64,000 bases of DNA, from contig CP119325.1 in the NCBI GenBank assembly GCA_029202525.1, positions 1,586,001-1,650,000 on the forward strand, written 5' to 3'. A model generated the notes under the pieces. The model ran no database searches and was not told the DNA's origin. It worked only from the letters and a program-made list of their open reading frames with translations. Each line of letters starts with the position of its first letter. Within the stretch, counting starts at the first letter, position 1. This document shows positions 8,822-16,538 of this stretch, piece after piece. This DNA is from Candidatus Pseudomonas phytovorans. GTDB lineage: Bacteria; Pseudomonadota; Gammaproteobacteria; Pseudomonadales; Pseudomonadaceae. Position numbers and translations under genes: made by a program.

Positions 8822-10262
8822 GAACCAGAAAGCCATGCCCCATCCCAAGATGGGCCGTATCCGCCGTATTCACTTCGTGGGCATTGGCGGCGTGGGCATG
8901 TGCGGCATTGCCGAAGTGTTGCTGAACCTGGGCTATGAAGTGTCCGGTTCGGACCTGAAAGCGTCGCCGGTGACCGAGCGCCTGGAGTCGTTCGGCGCCG
9001 AAATCTTCGTCGGCCACCGCGCCGAGAACGCCGCCAGCGCTGACGTGCTGGTCGTGTCCAGTGCCATCAACCCCGCCAACCCGGAAGTGGCTACCGCCCT
9101 TGAGCGACGCATTCCGGTGGTGCCGCGTGCCGAGATGCTCGCCGAACTGATGCGCTACCGTCATGGTGTGGCGGTTGCCGGTACCCACGGCAAGACCACC
9201 ACCACCAGCCTGCTGGCGTCGGTGTTCGCCGCCGGTGGCCTGGACCCGACCTTCGTCATCGGTGGTCGTCTGACTGCTGCCGGCACCAATGCCCAGCTGG
9301 GCACCAGCCGCTACCTGATCGCCGAAGCGGACGAGAGCGACGCCAGCTTCCTGCACCTGCAGCCAATGGTGGCCGTGGTCACCAACATCGACGCCGACCA
9401 CATGGCGACCTACGAAGGTGACTTCAACAAGCTGAAGAAAACCTTTGTCGAGTTCCTGCATAACCTGCCTTTCTACGGCCTGGCCGTGATGTGCCTGGAC
9501 GACCCGGTCGTGCGCGAAATCCTGCCGCAGGTGAAACGCCCGACGGTAACCTACGGCTTCAGCGAAGAGGCCGACATCCGCGCCATCAACGTGCGTCAGC
9601 AGGGCATGCAGACCCACTTCACCGTGCTGCGCCGTGACTGCGAGCCGCTGGAGGTGTCGGTGAACATGCCCGGCAACCACAACGTGCTCAACGCCCTGGC
9701 CACCATTGCCATCGCCACTGACGAAGGCATCACTGACGAAGCCATCGTCCAGGGTCTGTCCGGCTTCCAGGGTGTAGGCCGACGCTTCCAGGTGTACGGC
9801 GAACTGCCGGTCGAAGGCGGCAGCGTGATGCTGGTGGACGACTACGGCCACCACCCGACCGAAGTGGCTGCGGTGATCAAGGCCGTGCGCGGTGGCTGGC
9901 CAAGCCGTCGCCTGGTGATCGTTTACCAGCCACATCGCTATAGCCGTACCCGCGACCTGTACGACGATTTCGTTCAGGTGCTGGGTGATGCCAACGTGCT
10001 GTTGCTGATGGAGGTCTACCCGGCCGGCGAGGAGCCTATCCCCGGTGCTGACAGCCGCCAGCTGTGCCACAGCATCCGCCAGCGCGGCAAGCTGGACCCG
10101 ATCTACATCGAGCGTGGCGCCGAGCTGGCACCGCTGGTCAAGCCACTGCTGCGCGCTGGCGACATCCTGATCTGCCAGGGTGCCGGTGATGTCGGCGGCC
10201 TGGCCCCGCAACTGATGAAAAGCCCGCTGTTCGCTGGCGCCAAGCAGGAGAAGTCGAAATGA
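8814..10262 (+). CDS. murC: UDP-MurNAc:L-alanine ligase MurC
   Basis: First amino-acid-adding Mur ligase, joining L-Ala to UDP-MurNAc. The N-terminal nucleotide-binding loop is FVGIGGVGMCGIAEVL. The ATP loop is GTHGKTTTTSLLA, and DDYGHHPTEV marks the C-terminal domain. The length of 482 residues is normal. It starts inside murG and ends inside ddlB (ATGA), so translation of the three genes is probably coupled. Confidence 0.96.
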   Translation: MVENQKAMPHPKMGRIRRIHFVGIGGVGMCGIAEVLLNLGYEVSGSDLKASPVTERLESFGAEIFVGHRAENAASADVLVVSSAINPANPEVATALERRIPVVPRAEMLAELMRYRHGVAVAGTHGKTTTTSLLASVFAAGGLDPTFVIGGRLTAAGTNAQLGTSRYLIAEADESDASFLHLQPMVAVVTNIDADHMATYEGDFNKLKKTFVEFLHNLPFYGLAVMCLDDPVVREILPQVKRPTVTYGFSEEADIRAINVRQQGMQTHFTVLRRDCEPLEVSVNMPGNHNVLNALATIAIATDEGITDEAIVQGLSGFQGVGRRFQVYGELPVEGGSVMLVDDYGHHPTEVAAVIKAVRGGWPSRRLVIVYQPHRYSRTRDLYDDFVQVLGDANVLLLMEVYPAGEEPIPGADSRQLCHSIRQRGKLDPIYIERGAELAPLVKPLLRAGDILICQGAGDVGGLAPQLMKSPLFAGAKQEKSK

Positions 10263-11215
10263 CCAGCGCCTACGAAAAGCTGCACTCGACCCTGGACGTC
10301 AAGGCGTTCGGCCGCGTTGCCGTGTTGTACGGCGGCAAGAGCGCCGAGCGAGAAGTGTCGCTCAAATCCGGCGCCGCAGTGATCGACGCGCTGACCACTG
10401 CCGGTGTCGACGTGGTCGCCATCGACGTCGGTGACGACCTGCTCGACCGCCTGCAAAGCGAAAAGATTGACCGCGCCTTCATCATCCTCCACGGCCGTGG
10501 CGGTGAAGACGGCAGCATGCAAGGCCTGCTGGAGTGCCTGGGCATCCCTTACACCGGCAGCGGCATCCTTGCCTCGGCGCTGGCCATGGACAAGCTGCGC
10601 ACCAAGCAGGTGTGGCAAAGCCTCGGTATTCCGACCCCGCGTCACGCCGTGCTGGCGAGCGAAAGCGATTGTTTGTTGGCCAGTACGGAACTGGGCTTCC
10701 CGCTTATCGTCAAACCCGCCCATGAAGGCTCTAGCATCGGCATGGCCAAGGTGAACAGCGCCCAGGAACTGGTCGCCGCCTGGCAGGACGCCGCCCAATA
10801 CGATTCCCAGGTACTGGTGGAACAGTGGATCCACGGCCCGGAGTTCACCATCGCGGTCTTGCGCGGCCAGGTGCTGCCGCCGATCGCCCTGGGTACGCCG
10901 CACGTGTTCTACGACTACGACGCCAAGTACATCGCCAACGATACCCAGTACCGCATCCCGTGCGGCCTGGATAGCGTCAAGGAACAGGAACTGATCGACC
11001 TTACCGCTCGCGCCTGTGATGCCATTGGCATCGAAGGCTGGGGGCGGCTGGACGTGATGCAGGACGAGCAGGGCCGGTTCTGGCTGCTCGAAGTCAACAC
11101 CGCACCGGGCATGACTGATCATAGCCTGGTGCCCATGGCGGCCCGCGCGGCCGGCCTGGACTTCCAGCAACTGGTGCTGGCAATCCTGGCTGAAAGCGTG
11201 ACGACGCGAGGTTAA
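10259..11215 (+). CDS. ddlB: D-alanine:D-alanine ligase
   Basis: ATP-grasp enzyme making the D-Ala-D-Ala dipeptide used by MurF. Recognisable elements are VLYGGKSAEREVSLKSG near the N-terminus, HGRGGEDGSMQGLLE, the ATP-grasp loop HEGSSIGMAKV, and the metal-binding end LLEVNTAPGMTDHS. At 318 residues it is full length. It overlaps murC by four bases. Position between murC and ftsQ supports the dcw-cluster paralogue DdlB. Confidence 0.96.
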   Translation: MTSAYEKLHSTLDVKAFGRVAVLYGGKSAEREVSLKSGAAVIDALTTAGVDVVAIDVGDDLLDRLQSEKIDRAFIILHGRGGEDGSMQGLLECLGIPYTGSGILASALAMDKLRTKQVWQSLGIPTPRHAVLASESDCLLASTELGFPLIVKPAHEGSSIGMAKVNSAQELVAAWQDAAQYDSQVLVEQWIHGPEFTIAVLRGQVLPPIALGTPHVFYDYDAKYIANDTQYRIPCGLDSVKEQELIDLTARACDAIGIEGWGRLDVMQDEQGRFWLLEVNTAPGMTDHSLVPMAARAAGLDFQQLVLAILAESVTTRG

Positions 11216-11220
11216 GAACC

Positions 11221-12090
11221 ATGCAAGGCGCGATGATACGTCAGCAGCAACCCGTTCCCGGCCGTAGCAAGCCGGCGGCGCGTGGTGCCAGCCGGCTGGT
11301 GGCCGACGAGCCCGTATCGGCGCGCCTGCCGCGGCCAAGCCTGGGCGGCTTGAAGCGCCTGCTGTGGCCGGTGCTTTTGGTGGCGGCCGGTTTTGGTGCC
11401 TACGAGGGCGCCATTCGCCTGATGCCGTATGCCGACCGGCCGATCACCAAGATCGACGTGCAGGGCGACCTCAGCTACATCAGCCAGCAGTCGGTGCAGC
11501 AGCGTATCGCTCCGTATGTGGCGGCGAGCTTCTTCAGCGTCGACCTGCCGGCGATGCGTGCGGAGCTGGAACAGATGCCCTGGATCGCCCACGCCGAAGT
11601 GCGCCGGGTGTGGCCCGACGAGGTGGTGATCCGCCTGGAAGAACAGCTGCCGGTGGCGCGCTGGGGTGACGCAGCCTTGCTCAACAATCAGGGCCAGGCG
11701 TTTACCCCGCGTGAACTGGCCAACTACGAGCACCTGCCGCAGCTGGCCGGGCCGCAGCGTGCTCAGCAACAAGTCATGCAGCAGTATCAGGTACTGAGCC
11801 AGATGTTGCGCCCCATGGGCTTTTCCATCGCTCGCCTGGAGCTGCGCGAGCGAGGCAGCTGGTTCCTGACCACCGGTGCGAGCAGCGCCGGGCCAGGCAT
11901 CGAGCTGCTGCTGGGGCGCGACCATCTGGTGGAGAAGATGCGCCGTTTCATTGCCATTTACGACAAGACACTCAAAGACCAGATCACCACTATCGCCCGC
12001 ATTGATCTGCGTTATTCCAACGGACTTGCCGTTGGTTGGCGGGAACCGATTGCACCGACGACGGCCCAACCCGCCGTTGCGAAGAATTAG
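11221..12090 (+). CDS. ftsQ: Cell division protein FtsQ
   Basis: Bitopic divisome protein linking early and late division proteins. It has a cytoplasmic N-terminus rich in Arg and Lys (residues 1-40) and a single membrane segment at about 42-60. A POTRA domain follows, starting near ITKIDVQGDLSYIS, and then the beta domain with WPDEVVIRLEEQLPVARW. The length of 289 residues is typical for pseudomonads. It starts five bases after the ddlB stop. Confidence 0.95.
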   Translation: MQGAMIRQQQPVPGRSKPAARGASRLVADEPVSARLPRPSLGGLKRLLWPVLLVAAGFGAYEGAIRLMPYADRPITKIDVQGDLSYISQQSVQQRIAPYVAASFFSVDLPAMRAELEQMPWIAHAEVRRVWPDEVVIRLEEQLPVARWGDAALLNNQGQAFTPRELANYEHLPQLAGPQRAQQQVMQQYQVLSQMLRPMGFSIARLELRERGSWFLTTGASSAGPGIELLLGRDHLVEKMRRFIAIYDKTLKDQITTIARIDLRYSNGLAVGWREPIAPTTAQPAVAKN

Positions 12091-12104
12091 AGAGAGGCAG
12101 GACC

Positions 12105-13367
12105 ATGGCAAACGCGCATAGCGGCAAAATGATCGTCGGGCTGGACATTGGCACCTCCAAGGTGGTGGCGCTGGTGGGCGAAGTGGGCGAAGACGGCACC
12201 CTGGAAATCGTCGGCATCGGCACTCATCCGTCCCGCGGCCTGAAGAAAGGCGTGGTGGTGAACATCGAGTCCACCGTGCAGTCGATCCAGCGCGCCGTGG
12301 AAGAAGCGCAGCTGATGGCCGGCTGCCGTATCCACTCGGCCTTCGTTGGGGTGGCCGGCAACCACATCCGCAGCCTGAACTCCCATGGCATCGTCGCCAT
12401 CCGCGACCGCGAGGTCAGCCTGGCGGACCTGGAGCGCGTACTCGACGCTGCCCAGGCCGTGGCGATTCCGGCTGACCAGCGCGTGCTGCACACCCTGCCG
12501 CAGGACTACGTGATCGACAACCAGGAAGGCGTCCGCGAGCCGCTGGGCATGTCCGGCGTGCGCCTGGAAGCCAAGGTCCATGTGGTCACTTGCGCAGTCA
12601 ACGCGGCGCAGAACATCGAGAAGTGCGTACGCCGCTGCGGCCTGGAAATCGACGACATCATCCTCGAGCAACTGGCCTCGGCCTACTCGGTGCTGACCGA
12701 CGATGAGAAAGAGCTCGGCGTGTGCCTGGTCGACATCGGTGGCGGCACCACCGACATCGCCATCTTCACCGAGGGCGCCATCCGCCACACCGCGGTGATC
12801 CCGATCGCCGGCGACCAGGTGACCAACGACATCGCCATGGCCCTGCGTACCCCTACCCAGTACGCCGAAGAAATCAAGATCCGCTACGCCTGCGCCCTGG
12901 CCAAACTGGCCGGCGCCGGTGAGACCATCAAGGTGCCGAGTGTGGGCGACCGCCCACCGCGTGAGCTGTCGCGCCAGGCCCTGGCTGAAGTGGTAGAGCC
13001 ACGTTACGACGAGCTCTTCACCCTGATCCAGGCCGAGCTGCGCCGCAGCGGCTACGAGGACCTGGTGCCTGCCGGCATCGTCCTCACCGGCGGCACCGCG
13101 AAGATGGAAGGCGCCGTGGAACTGGCCGAGGAAATCTTCCACATGCCGGTACGCCTGGGTGTACCGCACAGCGTTCGGGGGCTGAGCGACGTGGTTCGCA
13201 ACCCGATCTATTCCACCGGCGTGGGCTTGCTCACCTACGGTCTGCTGAAGCAGTCCGAAGACCTGATCCTGACCGGTAACACCAACAGCAGCAACAACAG
13301 CTATGGCGATGAACCGAAGGCCCCAGTACTTGAGCGCTTCAAGAAGTGGGTCCAGGGCAACTTCTAA
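12105..13367 (+). CDS. ftsA: Cell division protein FtsA
   Basis: Actin-like protein that tethers FtsZ filaments to the inner membrane. The phosphate-1 motif is VGLDIGTSKVVALVG and phosphate-2 is CLVDIGGGTTDIAIF; the adenosine motif is GIVLTGGTAKMEG. The C-terminus ends in an amphipathic membrane-targeting helix (LERFKKWVQGNF). ATG 12105 follows AGAGAGGCAGG and gives 420 residues. The open frame to 12036 would lie within ftsQ. Confidence 0.96.
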   Translation: MANAHSGKMIVGLDIGTSKVVALVGEVGEDGTLEIVGIGTHPSRGLKKGVVVNIESTVQSIQRAVEEAQLMAGCRIHSAFVGVAGNHIRSLNSHGIVAIRDREVSLADLERVLDAAQAVAIPADQRVLHTLPQDYVIDNQEGVREPLGMSGVRLEAKVHVVTCAVNAAQNIEKCVRRCGLEIDDIILEQLASAYSVLTDDEKELGVCLVDIGGGTTDIAIFTEGAIRHTAVIPIAGDQVTNDIAMALRTPTQYAEEIKIRYACALAKLAGAGETIKVPSVGDRPPRELSRQALAEVVEPRYDELFTLIQAELRRSGYEDLVPAGIVLTGGTAKMEGAVELAEEIFHMPVRLGVPHSVRGLSDVVRNPIYSTGVGLLTYGLLKQSEDLILTGNTNSSNNSYGDEPKAPVLERFKKWVQGNF

Positions 13368-13422
13368 GTTTCAAAGCAGTAGTGGTAGGCGCAACAACTA
13401 GAGAACTGTAAGGAGAGGGAAA

Positions 13423-14619
13423 ATGTTCGAGCTCGTAGACAACGTCCCGCAAAGCCCGGTCATCAAGGTGATCGGCGTTGGTGGTGGTGGCGGCAACGCC
13501 GTCAACCACATGGTCAAGAGCAGCATCGAAGGCGTGGAATTCATCTGCGCCAACACTGATGCCCAGGCGCTGAAAAGCATTGGCGCGCGTACCATCCTGC
13601 AATTGGGCACTGGTGTGACCAAGGGCCTGGGTGCAGGTGCCAATCCGGAAGTCGGCCGTCAGGCTGCGCTGGAAGACCGTGAGCGCATCGCCGAAGTGCT
13701 GCAGGGCACCAACATGGTGTTCATCACCACTGGCATGGGTGGCGGTACCGGTACCGGTGCAGCGCCGATCATTGCCGAAGTGGCCAAGGAAATGGGCATT
13801 CTCACCGTAGCCGTGGTGACCCGTCCGTTCCCGTTCGAAGGCCGCAAGCGTATGCAGATCGCCGATGAAGGCATCCGCATGCTGGCTGAAAGCGTCGACT
13901 CGTTGATCACCATCCCCAACGAGAAGCTGCTGACCATCCTGGGCAAGGATGCCAGCCTGCTGTCCGCCTTCGCCAAGGCCGACGATGTACTGGCCGGTGC
14001 CGTTCGCGGTATCTCCGACATCATCAAACGCCCGGGCATGATCAACGTCGACTTCGCCGACGTGCGTACCGTAATGGGTGAAATGGGCATGGCGATGATG
14101 GGTACTGGCTGTGCCAGCGGCCCGAACCGTGCGCGTGAAGCCACTGAAGCGGCGATCCGCAACCCGTTGCTGGAAGACGTCAACCTGCAGGGCGCCCGTG
14201 GCATCCTGGTGAACATCACCGCAGGCCCGGACCTGTCGCTGGGTGAATACTCCGATGTGGGTAGCATCATCGAAGCCTTCGCCTCGGACCACGCCATGGT
14301 CAAGGTCGGCACCGTGATCGACCCGGACATGCGTGACGAACTGCACGTGACCGTTGTGGCCACTGGCCTGGGCGCGCGTATCGAGAAGCCTGTGAAGGTG
14401 GTCGACAACACCCTGCAAACCGCTCAGCAGGCGTACGAAGCGTCCAACCCTGCACCGGTTCGCCAGGAGCAGCCTGCGGTCAACTACCGTGACCTGGAGC
14501 GCCCGACCGTAATGCGCAACCAGGCCCATGCAGGTGCTGCTGCGGCCGCTAAACTGAACCCTCAGGATGACCTGGACTACCTCGATATCCCGGCTTTCCT
14601 GCGTCGTCAGGCTGATTAA
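13423..14619 (+). CDS. ftsZ: Cell division GTPase FtsZ
   Basis: Tubulin homologue that forms the Z-ring. The N-terminal loop VGGGGGNAVNHMV and the tubulin signature GGGTGTGAAPI are present. NADFADV-type T7-loop residues are seen as NVDFADVRTVM. The extreme C-terminus, DYLDIPAFLRRQAD, is the conserved tail that binds FtsA and ZipA. The gene starts 55 bases after ftsA behind a strong AAGGAGAG Shine-Dalgarno, which fits the high FtsZ level needed. Confidence 0.98.
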   Translation: MFELVDNVPQSPVIKVIGVGGGGGNAVNHMVKSSIEGVEFICANTDAQALKSIGARTILQLGTGVTKGLGAGANPEVGRQAALEDRERIAEVLQGTNMVFITTGMGGGTGTGAAPIIAEVAKEMGILTVAVVTRPFPFEGRKRMQIADEGIRMLAESVDSLITIPNEKLLTILGKDASLLSAFAKADDVLAGAVRGISDIIKRPGMINVDFADVRTVMGEMGMAMMGTGCASGPNRAREATEAAIRNPLLEDVNLQGARGILVNITAGPDLSLGEYSDVGSIIEAFASDHAMVKVGTVIDPDMRDELHVTVVATGLGARIEKPVKVVDNTLQTAQQAYEASNPAPVRQEQPAVNYRDLERPTVMRNQAHAGAAAAAKLNPQDDLDYLDIPAFLRRQAD

Positions 14620-14648
14620 TGGAATTTATCAGGGGTATAAAGGTGATT

Positions 14649-14699
14649 GGTATTCATCAAAGGTTGGGTCTGTTATCATCCCCAGCCTTTGTTGATACC
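14649..14699 (+). promoter_or_regulatory. Long imperfect dyad in the ftsZ-lpxC gap
   Basis: An 11-bp stem (CAAAGGTTGGG with CCCAGCCTTTG, one G-T wobble) around a 12-base loop is extended outward by GGTAT/ATACC with a small bulge. No T-run follows, so this is not a clean intrinsic terminator. It lies 33 bases before the lpxC start and could shape the lpxC leader or protect the ftsZ 3' end. Confidence 0.5.
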
Positions 14700-14731
14700 T
14701 GTTCGCAATTTGCGCTGAAGCGGCCAATGCC

Positions 14732-15643
14732 ATGATTAAACAACGCACCCTGAAGAATACCATCCGTGCCACAGGTATCGGTCTGCACTCTGGGGAGAAG
14801 GTTTACCTGACCCTCAAGCCTGCACCTGTAGACACCGGCATCGTCTTCCGCCGCGCCGATCTCGACCCTGTGGTCGAAATCGCAGCGCGTGCGGCCAACG
14901 TTGGCGAGACAACCATGTCGACGACGCTGGTCAACGGTGACGTCAAGGTCGATACGGTCGAGCACCTGCTCTCCGCCATGGCGGGCCTGGGCATCGATAA
15001 CGCCTACGTCGAGCTCTCCGCCTCGGAAGTGCCGATCATGGATGGCAGCGCCGGTCCTTTTGTATTCCTGATTCAGTCTGCCGGCCTGGAAGAGCAGGAC
15101 GCAGCCAAGAAGTTCATCCGCATCCTGCGTGAGGTAACCGTGGAAGAGGGCGACAAGCGCGCCACGTTCCTGCCTTTCGAAGGGTTCAAGGTGAGCTTCG
15201 AGATCGACTTCGATCACCCGGTCCTCAAGGGCCAGACCCAGAGTGCGGTCGTCGACTTCTCCAGCACCTCGTTTGTGAAGGAAGTCAGCCGCGCGCGTAC
15301 CTTCGGCTTCATGCGTGACATCGAGTACCTGCGCAAGCACAACCTTGCGCTGGGCGGCAGTGTCGAGAACGCTATCGTGGTCGACGAGACCGGTGTGCTT
15401 AACGCAGACGGCCTTCGTTCCGATGACGAATTCGTCAAGCACAAGATCCTCGACGCCATTGGCGACCTGTATCTGCTGGGCAACAGCCTGATCGGCGAGT
15501 TCAAGGGCTACAAGTCCGGCCACGCGCTGAACAACCAGCTGCTGCGCAAGCTGATTGCTGAAACCGATGCCTGGGAAGTGGTTACTTTCGAAGATGCCAG
15601 CACGGCACCGATCTCCTACATGCGCCCTGTAGCGGCCGTGTAA
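14732..15643 (+). CDS. lpxC: UDP-3-O-acyl-N-acetylglucosamine deacetylase LpxC
   Basis: Zinc enzyme catalysing the committed step of lipid A synthesis. Metal-ligand regions are VEHLLSAMAGLGIDNAY and FVKHKILDAIGDLYLLG, and the catalytic histidine region is GHALNNQLLRKLI. The N-terminus MIKQRTLKNTIRATGIGLH is typical and the length of 303 residues is normal. It is separated from ftsZ by 112 bases holding a dyad, so some independent control is likely. A terminator follows. Confidence 0.97.
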   Translation: MIKQRTLKNTIRATGIGLHSGEKVYLTLKPAPVDTGIVFRRADLDPVVEIAARAANVGETTMSTTLVNGDVKVDTVEHLLSAMAGLGIDNAYVELSASEVPIMDGSAGPFVFLIQSAGLEEQDAAKKFIRILREVTVEEGDKRATFLPFEGFKVSFEIDFDHPVLKGQTQSAVVDFSSTSFVKEVSRARTFGFMRDIEYLRKHNLALGGSVENAIVVDETGVLNADGLRSDDEFVKHKILDAIGDLYLLGNSLIGEFKGYKSGHALNNQLLRKLIAETDAWEVVTFEDASTAPISYMRPVAAV

Positions 15644-15669
15644 GTTCGAACACTCTCTCTAGTGTTATC

Positions 15670-15695
15670 AAGGCCACCTTCGGGTGGCCTTTTTT
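15670..15695 (+). terminator. Intrinsic terminator of lpxC
   Basis: AGGCCACC-TTCG-GGTGGCCT hairpin followed directly by six T residues. It closes the dcw/lpxC transcript and abuts the convergent gene on the other strand. Confidence 0.9.
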
Positions 15696-16149
15696 ATAGC
15701 TTGTCCTTGGCGTGGGCCGCCAGCCGTTCAAGCGCTGCGCGCAGCTTGGGGTCGGTGATGCCCTCGGCGGTGTCACGCAGGCTCTCGGCGGCGCTGTTCG
15801 ACAGCTCTGCAACATGCCCGCCACGCTTGGCCGGCACCAGCGGTGGCTGCACCTTGTACAGGATGCGCCTGAGGTTGCCGAACGCTTCCATGGCCTGTAA
15901 TGCCGCCAGCAGGCGCTTCTGCTGGTAGCGCAGGCGTGTTGCCCAATGCCCGTCGGTGACCACCAGCAACAAGGTGCCATCGCGCCACGATGCCACGTGG
16001 CAGTGCTCGCGGGCAGCCGGTTGCAGCTGGCTTTCCAGCAGGCGTTGCAGGTGTTCCAGGCGCTCGGCCTGGTTCAACAGCAGGCGCAGCGGGCGAACCT
16101 GGCGCAGCAATGCGGAGGGCGGCTGGGCAGGGGAGGGTTTGTAGGCCAT
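15694..16149 (-). CDS. DUF721 / DciA-like protein
   Basis: A 151-residue protein of the DUF721 family, to which the DnaB-helicase loader DciA belongs. The conserved core runs from LEHLQRLLESQLQPAAREH through GTLLLVVTDGHWATRLRYQQ, a KH-like fold region. A less ordered, charged C-terminal part follows. The start at 16149 (MAYKPSPAQPPSALL) was chosen because the frame upstream runs into a REP element. It is convergent with lpxC and divergent from secA. A DciA role in replication is family-level inference. Confidence 0.8.
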   Translation of the reverse strand: MAYKPSPAQPPSALLRQVRPLRLLLNQAERLEHLQRLLESQLQPAAREHCHVASWRDGTLLLVVTDGHWATRLRYQQKRLLAALQAMEAFGNLRRILYKVQPPLVPAKRGGHVAELSNSAAESLRDTAEGITDPKLRAALERLAAHAKDKL

Positions 16150-16198
16150 GGGCTTCGCAAGAGGTTGCAAGAGCAGCAGTTTAACACCTCTGCTGCCT

Positions 16199-16305
16199 GT
16201 GCCGGCCTCTTCGCGGGCGCGCCCGCTCCCACAGGTACTGCGCAACCTTCAGGCCTGTGGTGATCCTGTGGGAGCGGGCATGCCCGCGAAGAGGCCGGTG
16301 CAGGC
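16199..16305. repeat. REP pair (BIME) upstream of secA
   Basis: Two inverted REP units (GCCTCTTCGCGGGC...GCCCGCTCCCACAGG and its complement) about 25 bases apart, between divergent genes. The rest of the 389-base gap (16306-16538) holds the secA promoter region and no gene. Confidence 0.9.
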
Positions 16306-16426
16306 AAAACAAGATAAGACTAATTCTCGATACCTTTCATGTTGCCAAACCTTGAACTCAGGGAAAATGCCCTTATCTAACACAGGCCCCTGCCAAAACG
16401 CTGTAATAGCATCGTGGAAATCCACC

Positions 16427-16456
16427 ACTTTCCTCACCATCGTTTCCGGGTAGAAT
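16427..16456 (+). promoter_or_regulatory. Candidate sigma-70 promoter of secA
   Basis: TAGAAT at 16451-16456 matches the -10 consensus at five of six bases. A poor -35 (ACTTTC, 16427-16432) sits 18 bases upstream. Transcription would give a leader of about 75 bases with a possible GCGGCC/GGCCGC stem. This is inference from consensus only. Confidence 0.4.
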
Positions 16457-16538
16457 GCTCGTTCGCATGCGGCCTCAGGGCTGCACGGGCGACTCATGGG
16501 GCCGCCCTCCATCCCTACGTGTGGAAGATCCTGCCGAT

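Noticed and set aside
16306..16538. A SecM-like arrest peptide before secA.
   Set aside because: No separate small frame with an arrest motif is seen. The only frame is an in-frame extension of secA from 16455.
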